Assembly: GCA_033085395.1 (NCBI GenBank)
Contig: JANQBS010000195.1
Coordinates: forward strand, 1 to 64,000
Length of the DNA: 64,000 nt
Direction: 5' to 3'
Source: Xanthoparmelia taractica
Taxonomy: Eukaryota; Ascomycota; Lecanoromycetes; Lecanorales; Parmeliaceae
The notes beneath the pieces were generated by a model. That model saw nothing but the letters and a program-made list of their open reading frames with translations. It did not search any database and had not been told where the DNA came from. The stretch's first letter is position 1. Each line of letters begins with the position of its first letter. Both the position numbers and the translations under genes were made by a program. Shown piece after piece: positions 43,889 to 52,808 of this stretch.

Positions 43889-46800
43889 ATGCTACCCAAT
43901 CATCCAGAAAGTCCAGGCAAGAAGAGGAAGCAGCCCATTAATGGCATGAAACGCGATCAGCCTTTGTTTGCGCAACGCAGACCCAATCGTTCAATGCAGC
44001 AGGCGCCCGACTTCCTCACCGACAGCCTCAGCACTTCATACATCCCTAGTCCTAGTCCGCCCAAGAGTCCAACACGTCAAGATGTGCGCGCAAGGCCTAG
44101 ACAGACGCTGGCTTACTCCAGCTCTTTAGCAGCTGCATTCAAGGCTACACCAAAAGCCAACGACGAGAACAGGCCGCCCTCATCCTCTTCTTCTGACCAT
44201 CAACGCTTTTCGCGGTCACTGAAGCCGCGTCCAGCGCAGAGCATACCAAATTCAAAATCGCCCAGCAAGCCAGCGCGAAGCCCTGTACGCGCACGAACGC
44301 CTAGTCCTCTACGAGGACGAGCAAGATCAGTTACCTCACCCGCTGCTTCTGAGTCGTCTCCACCTCGTGGGTACGCTGAGGCCTACCAGCGCATCGTTGA
44401 AGAGGAGAATCTGGCGCAAGAAGAGTCAGTAGAGGACATGGAGGACATCACTGGATATGACTTCAATGAGCAAGATAGATCCCTAGACCTTGATCGTCTG
44501 GAGCTGCAGAGAATACAACACTCTGCATCACCTGTATCTTTGAGGCTTTCCCGAAAAGCTTCACCAGGAGTTGCTGTCGGAGGAGGCGCACAAGGTGAGG
44601 TTGATGACAAGGAGAACATCGGGCATAATTCAGATGGTGAATCAAGCGCATCCTACAGAGAGAACATCACGGACACATCTATTGATAGCGGTTCGTCTCA
44701 ATACGCCAAAGATTTACATCGGCTGCAAGGCGCATTGAACAACGGGAAGAAGGCTTTTAGTAAAGCAAGGGTTGGAGATAGGGTCGGACTCACCATAGAC
44801 AACCTGCAGCGGAAAGGAAGTAACGATTCGCTGGGAAGCGCGTTCAGCGCCGGAAGTCTGAGCAACCGAGGCTCTGACCCATCCATTAACGTGCCAAAGG
44901 CCTGGGGAAGGAAAGCAAAACCAGGGAAGGATTGGTTGAGCAGAATCAACAGCAGAAGTGGCAAGCTCACTGGTGATGTGCCAAAACGTCATTCCTCCGG
45001 AGATCAGATTATCGCAGAAAATCAGAAACGTGAATCCGTGGAACCAATTGACGAATGGATCGCAACTGCGGCTGAGGTCCCGTTACCTTCTGTGGAAGAT
45101 TCTTCGCAGGCAGCCTTATTGTCTCAAGGCTCAACACCTACAACAGCAGTCCAGCGGAGTACCTCTTTGGACCGAAGACGTCAATGGGAGGTCAATGATG
45201 ATGACTTTACTGGACGATCTTTGCAAGTGTCTGATAGCCCACCAATCAAGATTCGAAATGGCACCCTTGATCGCATTCGAGAGCGGGAAATAGAGAGCGT
45301 CGAGAAGAGAGCGGTGACAACAAGCAGACTCGGCGAGCTGCGCAAGGTATCATCTGCAGAGAATACGCGAAGAAAGATAGGGTTCGAAGAGGCTCAGGGG
45401 GACGACAGTGATGGTCTACATGAAGCCTCTTTACAAAAGCAGGCATCTAGCAAGTTCCCGTTACGGTCAAAGCAGTCGGATATAGACCAAGACAAAATGC
45501 CAGAGCCTCCTCCAGATGGCACGGGAGAAGCTGTTCCGGATACGCCTGTTGTGATTTATAGAGCCAATTCCAATGGCGTTGTTTCTGCAAGTGAGAAAAA
45601 TGCCAGGCAGGCTGAATCAAAAACGCAGAAGTCTCGCCGACCAAGTCATGAACGGAAAGACTCCCATGATCTTCTCAAACGGCTTGCTCGAGCGACGAGT
45701 GAAAGTCCTAGTCCCGCAAAACAGTCCAACGAGCCAGGCCAATCACCAAGTCAAGAGAGCCAAGATCAAGTCCAGCAGACACCGCAGAACCCCAGACCTG
45801 CTAGCAATCTCAAGACGCCGGTGATAACAGGCGCGTGGGTGGATCAGACTATGGAGGACACGCCACAGGTTTCGAGGGGAAATGTCAATTTGAAAACGCC
45901 ACTGGTAACCGGTGCTTGGATCGACACGCCTCTACCTACTGGCGGGCGAGGACCTCCAATGCCAACACCGTCTGACGCACAGGACGAGAAAGACTTGGGC
46001 AACGGCAAAGTCGGTGCCGCAGAATTGATACACAGGCTCAGTCCCAATACCATATCTGGCCGCCCAACCCTCCAGAATCAGGTACCTTTCACGTATTCGG
46101 GACCGCCCTTGCCTAAGTCCGCATTACAAGAGATCATCAATGACGCCCGTGCTCCGAAACAAGAAAAACAACGCAAGACAGACTCTCCAGACTCCGACTC
46201 CGAAGAAGATCCCACCCTCCACCTCGGCGACTCCACCATCCAATCTCTTGAAGAACTAATCGCCAACGACGAAGACTTCTCCACCCTTCTCGCCCCCACA
46301 CCACCATCCCCCGAACCATCCCCTTCCTCCCAAACCCTCACCACAACATCCAACCCCTCCCCTCCCTCCGACCTCCAATCCTACACCCACCTCCTCTCCC
46401 GCCTCACAAACCTCGCCCCCTCCCTCCGCGCCTCCAAGAACCAACTCGCCTCCCTCGAACGAACCATCTCCGCCTCCTCCCCATCCACCCACCAACCCCC
46501 AACCGACCGCCCCCCCACCACCCAACCTGAATGCACCGAAGCAGGCGAATTCCACGACTTCATCTGGCCCTGCCAGCGCTGCGGCTGCCCCGGCCGCATG
46601 GATCCCCCAGACCTCGCACCCCTCCTCCACCTCCGCGACCACATCGCCGCCACCCTCACCCTCACCCTCCCCGTCCCCCGCCTCTTCCGCTACCGCTCCC
46701 GCCACGACCGCCTGCCCCGTCTCACATGGCTCGGCCTCATCACCCTCCTCGCCTGGGCCCTCTACTGCGCTGAGATGTGGGCTCGAGCACGCTACTGCCA

Positions 46801-47083
46801 TCCACTTTACGCGTCTTCGATGGTGGGCTACGGCGTCGATATTCATGCGCCGCGTCCGCCTTTTGTGCTAGCGAAGGTGCTGTATAGGAATACGGCGGTT
46901 GGGACGATCGTGGCGCCGTTTTATTATCTCGTGAGGATGGTTGTTAGATTGGGCGCGGGGCTTGTGGGTTATTTTGTTGGGTTTGCGGCGGGTGAGGGAG
47001 GGGGAGGGCGGACAGGTGAGAGCGTCTTGAGAGCTGGGGAGTTGGGGGGGGATTTGCGGATGGTGGATGATGAGTTGTTGTGA
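43889..47083 (+). CDS. Large disordered protein with C-terminal membrane segments, function unknown
   Basis: Intronless, 1064 residues from the first ATG (MLPNHPESPGKKRKQP). I do not recognise the family. The first 800 residues are Ser/Pro/Arg-rich and disordered, with many SP/TP sites suited to proline-directed kinases and a basic patch SPLRGRARS. A duplicated motif reads KTPVITGAWVD and KTPLVTGAWID. The last quarter has a Leu/Ser-rich helix (LLSRLTNLAPSLRASKNQLASLE), a CQRCGCPGRM cysteine cluster, a hydrophobic segment LTWLGLITLLAWALYCAEMW and another around FYYLVRMVVRLGAGLVGYFVGF. This layout suggests a tail-anchored scaffold, for instance at the nuclear envelope or spindle pole, but that is inference only. 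Codon third positions shift to C near 46190 and to G/T near 46860. Confidence 0.8.
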   Translation: MLPNHPESPGKKRKQPINGMKRDQPLFAQRRPNRSMQQAPDFLTDSLSTSYIPSPSPPKSPTRQDVRARPRQTLAYSSSLAAAFKATPKANDENRPPSSSSSDHQRFSRSLKPRPAQSIPNSKSPSKPARSPVRARTPSPLRGRARSVTSPAASESSPPRGYAEAYQRIVEEENLAQEESVEDMEDITGYDFNEQDRSLDLDRLELQRIQHSASPVSLRLSRKASPGVAVGGGAQGEVDDKENIGHNSDGESSASYRENITDTSIDSGSSQYAKDLHRLQGALNNGKKAFSKARVGDRVGLTIDNLQRKGSNDSLGSAFSAGSLSNRGSDPSINVPKAWGRKAKPGKDWLSRINSRSGKLTGDVPKRHSSGDQIIAENQKRESVEPIDEWIATAAEVPLPSVEDSSQAALLSQGSTPTTAVQRSTSLDRRRQWEVNDDDFTGRSLQVSDSPPIKIRNGTLDRIREREIESVEKRAVTTSRLGELRKVSSAENTRRKIGFEEAQGDDSDGLHEASLQKQASSKFPLRSKQSDIDQDKMPEPPPDGTGEAVPDTPVVIYRANSNGVVSASEKNARQAESKTQKSRRPSHERKDSHDLLKRLARATSESPSPAKQSNEPGQSPSQESQDQVQQTPQNPRPASNLKTPVITGAWVDQTMEDTPQVSRGNVNLKTPLVTGAWIDTPLPTGGRGPPMPTPSDAQDEKDLGNGKVGAAELIHRLSPNTISGRPTLQNQVPFTYSGPPLPKSALQEIINDARAPKQEKQRKTDSPDSDSEEDPTLHLGDSTIQSLEELIANDEDFSTLLAPTPPSPEPSPSSQTLTTTSNPSPPSDLQSYTHLLSRLTNLAPSLRASKNQLASLERTISASSPSTHQPPTDRPPTTQPECTEAGEFHDFIWPCQRCGCPGRMDPPDLAPLLHLRDHIAATLTLTLPVPRLFRYRSRHDRLPRLTWLGLITLLAWALYCAEMWARARYCHPLYASSMVGYGVDIHAPRPPFVLAKVLYRNTAVGTIVAPFYYLVRMVVRLGAGLVGYFVGFAAGEGGGGRTGESVLRAGELGGDLRMVDDELL

Positions 47084-47668
47084 GTTGAGTGAGTGAGTGG
47101 GTGGGTTGTTGTTTGTGAAGCTTTGGCTGGGGAGGAAGGATGATGGTATATATGTGGGCGGGAGGGGCTGGGAATCGAATTGGATATTCTATCTGGTTTG
47201 AGAATACATACGAATAACGGAAACAACGAATAACAAGTTATACGCTCGATGTCGGTATATTGTCAGCTCACTTTCTGCCTCTCTCTCTGTCTCTCTCTCG
47301 TAAATACTAGGACATACTTCCTAAAATCAGGTATCTCGGTGCTGGTTAGATGGATATATATGATTAGGTAGGTAGGTAAGGTAAGGTAAGGTATTCACCC
47401 AACCTTCTTCTATACACCAGTATCCTACAACCAAACCAGTAGCGGCTGTTTTCCTTACCCCTTCAGCTACCAAAAACACCACCCTCTATAACAGACCTAC
47501 CTCCTGCAAGCTATGCATTCGAACCAAATCCACCGTCATGATTCATCAGAAGCCGCTTCCTCCCTTTTTGTTATTATAGATACGCCAAAAGAGGCATGAC
47601 CGCCCTTTATTTACAATACAGCCGGGTTTTGATTTCTACATGGCTAAAGCTCAAGCTGGAGCCTCACC
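47084..47668. other. Convergent intergenic spacer
   Basis: Between the 3' ends of the 1064-residue protein gene and the CSC1-like gene. Contains GTGAGTGAGT-type sequence at 47086-47105, CT repeats at about 47278-47300 and the GGTA/GGTAA repeat at 47365-47393. Confidence 0.5.
47365..47393 (+). repeat. (GGTA)n-(GGTAA)n repeat
   Basis: Three GGTA units and three GGTAA units, the same motif as in four other spacers. Confidence 0.85.
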
Positions 47669-50623
47669 TCACCTCCCTCGTCCCCTGTAAGCCTCATACC
47701 CCGTCTCCTCGCCCTGGGGCACACCCACATAACCGCTACCGCCGGTCCGCCACCTATCCAAGCCGTACTGTTGTTCGTTTTCCGAAGTCCCAACGGGTTG
47801 CGCGCCGGACAAGAGATTGCGCTCGCTTTCGTTGGCATTGTTGTAGAAATTACCTCTCCCGCCACTCGAGTGACGGGAGTGGTCTCGGTAGGCTGGATGC
47901 ATCTGTTGGAGTTCCTGCGGACTGTGCCTGCCATAACCACCCTCGAGACCTGGACTCGACGCTCGAGAGCTTGACGGGGAGCCGCCGTCCCTTCCCATGA
48001 ACGATCTAGGCGTGCTGCTACGTTCTGATACAAGATCCTGAGGACGTCCGTAAAGTTCTCCATCGCCACCGTGCTCTCCTGAGAAGTCTGTCCTGTCTTT
48101 GAAGTATCCGAAATCGAGATGAGACTCGGGGACCACTTCGAACATGTTTTTCTGCTTCTGCTGCTCAGGCGCAAATCTTGCGCTTTTGCCGGGGACATCT
48201 CTGGACATGGGATCCATAGCGATATCTGAGTAGCCTATGGGCGCTGACATGTTGTTCTCGGGATTAAGGCGGCCGCGGTAAACCTGCCCGATGACGTGTT
48301 GAGCTTTGGCGTGGACCATGGGTGTTATGAGTTTCGAGTATAGAGCTGGGTGGCCAAACTTGGTACCGACACGATCGTTCTTGCGGGTTTTATGCCCTGC
48401 GTCTGTGAGATGTTCGGGATCTTTGAGCGTAGCTCGAGTGTAGAATTCATTCTGGTCGTCAAAAGTGGAGGCGCAGTAGAATTTGAACCCGATGAGCAGG
48501 AGCGGAAGCGGCGCCATCAAGCCGACCATGACCCATGTGCCTGCAGATTTGAGGACGAGAGCGATGATGAAATCGGCGAATATGATTGCAAAAAGGAGGC
48601 GGTTGAAGAGTATTCGCCAGAACTGTCCGCCGGATTCCGTTTTCGTGATCAAAACGTAGAGGAGTAGATATTTTTTGAGCCAGTAGTCCACGGCGAAATA
48701 GAAAGCAGTGACCGGGATAACTAGAGGTTGGACGGTGACAAAGCAAAGAGCAACGGTAGCGTAGAAGAGGAAATAGTTATAGAAGACAGCATAGTCCATA
48801 GGGGGTGGGGCTGTCCATTCAATGGTTTGTCGAGGTGTGGGGCTCATGAACGTTCTGTTGAACCAACCCCATGTTAGGTTGAGTATCTGTGCGAGGTCTG
48901 CGGCAGCACCCAGATTGCGTTGCAGAAGCCAGGTCAACCAGAATGGCGACACTTCGCACAGACCGTACACCAGATGGAACAATATCTCGCCCTTTTTGAT
49001 TGCATCCCAGACGCCCAGATGTTGGTTGTTGACAACAGTTTTAACGAACGTAAATATGACGGAGAATGTGGAGAAGACGATCAGGTGGTTGAAGACGAAA
49101 AAGGCATATAGTTTAGTAGCAACATGACGCTCTCGAGAGGTTTTTGTGGTGTCACCAGCGTGAACTGACAGCCTTCTGAAAATGATGGGCAGTATGAGAT
49201 ACACCAGAGAGGTCAACGCTGGAGAAGCGATACCTTGCACGATGGACCAGATCGTTTTGTGATGTTCGAACTCCTTTTTGAACCCCCCCCAAATGTTTGC
49301 AAGATTGGTCAAATTTGACAGGAAGATAGCAATGAGCGCGTTGGGAGCAATCCATATGAAGGTGAGAATAACAATCCAGAAGTTGTTAATAAATCGCTTC
49401 CAATTTCTGTCCTTTTTCGATAGAGGTAGATTCTTCCAGATGAGATCGTTGGGCCTTGGGGCCATTTTGATCGTCGTCCCTTGAAGATGCTTCTTTTTTG
49501 CTGCATATGCCACTGTATGCGCGTCCTCAATCCTCTCATAGCTGGCAAAGCCGAAAGGCATAGGATTACGCTTGTCGATTGATTCTCGCACATGCTTGAT
49601 TTCCATCTCTAGCTCGGCGATTCGATCAGTAAGGTAATCAATAGCATCCACTTTCTGACCACCATTATTTTCACGGTATTTTTTTGATGGCGTTATTGTA
49701 GGGCGGTTGGCAGGAAGGTTGTCCGGATTCTTCAGATACTTCGCCAAAACAACCTCCAGCTCTTTCACTACCTTGTCGTGTTCTTCAATCAACTCTGGAA
49801 GTTCTTTTACGTTGCGGGCTATTGCTGCTCGAGGTAAACCACTTGTCTGTTCCACCTCATCTGTCAAGCGTAAAATACCTTCGTCAGTCCTCGAAGCTGG
49901 AGGTATATCCGTAACCATCAGTGTTCGCGAATGCAACGCTGTTAGATACTCAGCGCTCTCAAAATATTGCCTTCTCATCCGTGTGACTGCCGCATAATTT
50001 CGCCACAGAAAGAAAGCGACGACGATGTTGACAGCCCAGGCACAGATGACATGTACCCATAAAGCTCCCCTGGTGACATTGTAAGGAGTACTGAGGGTCA
50101 AGAACCCATGACTGACTACCGGAGCTTTATTCTTCTTGCTACTGATGACGTTGGCTGGTAACAAGATTGCAATCGCAACTATTGTCACCAGAACAAATAT
50201 ATCCCTGCACATTTTCGTGAAGCGTAGAAATATCGTAGCATCAAGCCCAATCTTTTCCACCAGCTCGGTTTCCTTTATTGAGGCAACCGGCCAGAACCAG
50301 GCAAACATGCTTTTTCCAATCCGCGGGGGAGCATGCTTGTCGTCTGCATACTTCAGTTTGGGTGCATAGACGACCGAGTTATGAGGCCGCATTATGGAGA
50401 AGGCGAGGGTAATCAGAAGCATCGTGCCCACCGAGTATCCCAAAGCGGAGAAGAAGGCGATTTGGTGAACCTGACCGGTACAGTAAGTATTGATCGGTTT
50501 AAAACAGGACATATAAAAGCTTACAGAGTTCGAGTAAGGGTCTGCAACCAAACACAGGAGCTGATCAGCTCCCTTTTGTTGGGCGCAATCTGTGGGGTCT
50601 GACACTGTTGTTGGATCTGACAT
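47669..50623 (-). CDS. CSC1: CSC1/OSCA/TMEM63-type stress-gated cation channel
   Basis: Minus strand, read as two exons, 50623-50525 and 50470-47669 (966 residues). The 54-nt gap 50524-50471 has a GTAAGC donor, a TTACTG branch-like site and a TCAG acceptor, is in frame and stop-free, and its removal joins DPYSNS to VHQIAFFSALGYSVG as in relatives. Landmarks: RPHNSVVYAPKLKYADDKHAPP, an N-terminal membrane region, a cytosolic RNA-binding-like segment with FGFASYERIEDAHTVAYAA, then the pore domain DUF221 (LIVFSTFSVIFTFVKTVV; GAAADLAQILNLTWGWF; PLVIPVTAFYFAVDYWLKKYLLLYV). The last 200 residues are hydrophilic and Ser/Gly-rich. Such proteins are mechanosensitive or osmosensitive calcium-permeable channels of the plasma membrane or vacuole. 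Which fungal paralog this is (CSC1, PHM7 or RSN1 type) is not certain. Confidence 0.9.
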   Translation of the reverse strand: MSDPTTVSDPTDCAQQKGADQLLCLVADPYSNSVSFYMSCFKPINTYCTGQVHQIAFFSALGYSVGTMLLITLAFSIMRPHNSVVYAPKLKYADDKHAPPRIGKSMFAWFWPVASIKETELVEKIGLDATIFLRFTKMCRDIFVLVTIVAIAILLPANVISSKKNKAPVVSHGFLTLSTPYNVTRGALWVHVICAWAVNIVVAFFLWRNYAAVTRMRRQYFESAEYLTALHSRTLMVTDIPPASRTDEGILRLTDEVEQTSGLPRAAIARNVKELPELIEEHDKVVKELEVVLAKYLKNPDNLPANRPTITPSKKYRENNGGQKVDAIDYLTDRIAELEMEIKHVRESIDKRNPMPFGFASYERIEDAHTVAYAAKKKHLQGTTIKMAPRPNDLIWKNLPLSKKDRNWKRFINNFWIVILTFIWIAPNALIAIFLSNLTNLANIWGGFKKEFEHHKTIWSIVQGIASPALTSLVYLILPIIFRRLSVHAGDTTKTSRERHVATKLYAFFVFNHLIVFSTFSVIFTFVKTVVNNQHLGVWDAIKKGEILFHLVYGLCEVSPFWLTWLLQRNLGAAADLAQILNLTWGWFNRTFMSPTPRQTIEWTAPPPMDYAVFYNYFLFYATVALCFVTVQPLVIPVTAFYFAVDYWLKKYLLLYVLITKTESGGQFWRILFNRLLFAIIFADFIIALVLKSAGTWVMVGLMAPLPLLLIGFKFYCASTFDDQNEFYTRATLKDPEHLTDAGHKTRKNDRVGTKFGHPALYSKLITPMVHAKAQHVIGQVYRGRLNPENNMSAPIGYSDIAMDPMSRDVPGKSARFAPEQQKQKNMFEVVPESHLDFGYFKDRTDFSGEHGGDGELYGRPQDLVSERSSTPRSFMGRDGGSPSSSRASSPGLEGGYGRHSPQELQQMHPAYRDHSRHSSGGRGNFYNNANESERNLLSGAQPVGTSENEQQYGLDRWRTGGSGYVGVPQGEETGYEAYRGRGR

Positions 50624-51467
50624 TGCTGCGGCGAGGAGATTGGACTATTTCAGACTCATTTGATATCGAAGGAAGTTGCAGAAGTAAGTCAGACACGAAG
50701 ACCAAGATCAATTGAAGCTCAAGCAAGACATGGAAGCTGTCAGACCGTTGGAGAGCGAATGACAACTGTCGTGCAGGCCGGTGTTTGATCTTGGCAACGG
50801 CTTGGATGCTATTGAAGTTTGATCGAGACGTGAAAAAGTAGGGTCAAAAAGAGAGTAGTTCATGCGTTCAGCGATGACATGGATTCACCAACCTATAAGT
50901 CAAAAGATTGAAGACGTTATAGGGATCGGTGTTCCTGCAGTCTCACACAATGAGAGTCAAAGACTGTTTGTTAGGAATATTTGGACGCTGAAAAAAATGC
51001 AGACCCTTTAATTGCCCCACCAAAGAAAAGCTTCGGGTATAAGTACGAAATACGGTAAGGTAAGGCATAAAATTGAATGCTGATACTGTGCTATAAATGT
51101 CTTTCCCGCCGTCCCAGTTCGATAGAGTAAAGTAAATGTATACGAAGTACGAATTGGGGTCACGCTATGCATCCTCTATCAAATTGAACATTTGCTACCA
51201 TCGCACGGATAGAGTACAGTATATTCTACATGACCATCCTTGGCGCAAGACCCAGGGAATCGTCCGCGTCAGACGACCGTCCGGACTGACCAGCTTGATG
51301 CAAGTGCCTCTTCACTAAAGCATAGGCCGACTCCATCTTGTTGGAATTTGGCCTGGCTATCCCCCGACTTATTGGGGAAGCCTTGAGTCAGATGCGCACT
51401 GGGAAGAAGCGTGGTTCAGTGGATTCGAACAAATGGGCGCTCAGCCGTCCACGTTGATGGTGAATAG
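50624..51467. other. Intergenic spacer
   Basis: Upstream region of the CSC1-like gene and 3' region of bL9m. Contains a short GGTAAGGTAAGG at about 51053-51064. No gene recognised. Confidence 0.5.
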
Positions 51468-52461
51468 CTATACCTGGCTGGCCTCCTGTGCTTTTACACT
51501 CACAGTCCTGACTGCTGGCTCTCCGCCTTTGACCCGTACCTCCACTTGGAATTCGCCTAACACCTTTAGTCTATCCCCCTCGATGCCTCTCTCTTGATGC
51601 CCCAACTCATCACCTTCACCATGGATGATGGTTATGTCTTCTGCCCCTATCACAACCCTTGCTCCTTCCGTTGTTCCAGCCAGGACTGCCCTTATCGATT
51701 CTGCCATGTCTGCGGTGGACACAGAACCAAATATATAAGTCAGTTGAGGCTGGGCAGGTTTTGGCAGAGGCACAGACGCCGCCTCAAGCTCTGCAGCGGC
51801 TGAGCTGGTGGCTCTTCTCAATCGACTGGGCCGTTCTTGGATCGGGGCTTCTGGCTCTGGGGCAATAATGGGAGTCCTGTAAAATATGAGACTTGGGGGC
51901 AAGGATGTTTCTATGATTTCTGAAGCCCGCTCAGGCTGAAGTAGCTGTCAGTCTTCGTAGTGCCTCAAGAGAACGCAAGAACACGCATACCGATAGGAGC
52001 TTTGTCTGGACCTCGACCGCTCTCTCCTTCTTTGGAGCGTTCTGCTTTGGACTTTGCTCCTCCTTCGGCTTCATGCCAAATGTAAAGTCTCGCTCAGCAA
52101 CTATACTCTGTGGCTTTAAGCCTTGTGCCATAGACTCGGTCATGTATGCCGCCTTTTGCCTGGGATACCAACTGTTCCGCATACGACCCGGCTCAACAGG
52201 GCAAATGGAGCCTATGATGGCCATAAGTATCAATCAACACAGGTATTGACAATTGCGATGATGGTGTGCGTTACCCTTCCGCCCAAAGCCTATGATATCC
52301 TCCAACAGCTTTACATTGATTGTAGTTGGCCGTTTCGCAGACTTCTTCTTGCCTCGCAATTGCCGGTAAAAGGGAAACCATAAGTGTGAAATATCGTCTC
52401 CCGCTATCCGATGTATACAAGATGAGCATAACGTAGATCTGGCGAAAGCAAGTGCAGCCAT
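51468..52461 (-). CDS. MRPL50: Mitochondrial large-subunit ribosomal protein bL9m
   Basis: Three exons on the minus strand, 52461-52275, 52211-51991 and 51935-51468, giving 291 residues. After a basic presequence-like N-terminus (MAALAFARSTLCSSCIHRI) comes the bL9 signature VKLLEDIIGFGRKGSICPVEPGRMRN, split by the first intron inside the Gly of RKG. Bacterial bL9 has the same V.LLEDV.GLG.KG.VV.VK.GY.RN pattern. The C-terminal 190 residues are longer than in bacteria and variable, as in fungal Mrpl50. The product acts in the matrix as part of the mitoribosome near the L1 stalk. It starts 347 bp from the divergent deubiquitinase gene. Confidence 0.9.
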
Positions 52462-52808
52462 TGATTCAGCTTTACAAGGAATGACCAAAAAGTTCTGGCT
52501 CCGCTGGGCCTTCTTCTGCAGCTAAGCTCAGCCCTACGAACATGGCGGCGTTGCGGGGAGGAATAATACCAGCAGCAGCAACTCAATTCGCGAACTTGGT
52601 GCGTTATTTGCAAGCAATGGCAGATAGACAAACAAGTGCACAGCCAGAAGCAGGCTGCAAAAATATCAAAGCAGGAACGCTCTTTGCCCTCGCCATACCA
52701 AGCCAACGTTAACAGGCAACCCCCACTTGGTTGGAGACTATTCTCGCTCCGCCTACTCTTATCCGGCCCTCTCTTTGACCGCCGGCATAACGATTTTTCA
52801 GGTGCCGC
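52462..52808. promoter_or_regulatory. Shared bidirectional promoter, bL9m / USP30-like
   Basis: 347 bp between divergent start codons; contains a small AGCAGCAGCAAC-type repeat at about 52570. No named element identified. Confidence 0.6.

Noticed and set aside
46256..46846. 196-codon Gly/Glu-rich minus-strand frame
   Set aside because: Antisense shadow of the C-rich part of the 1064-residue gene.
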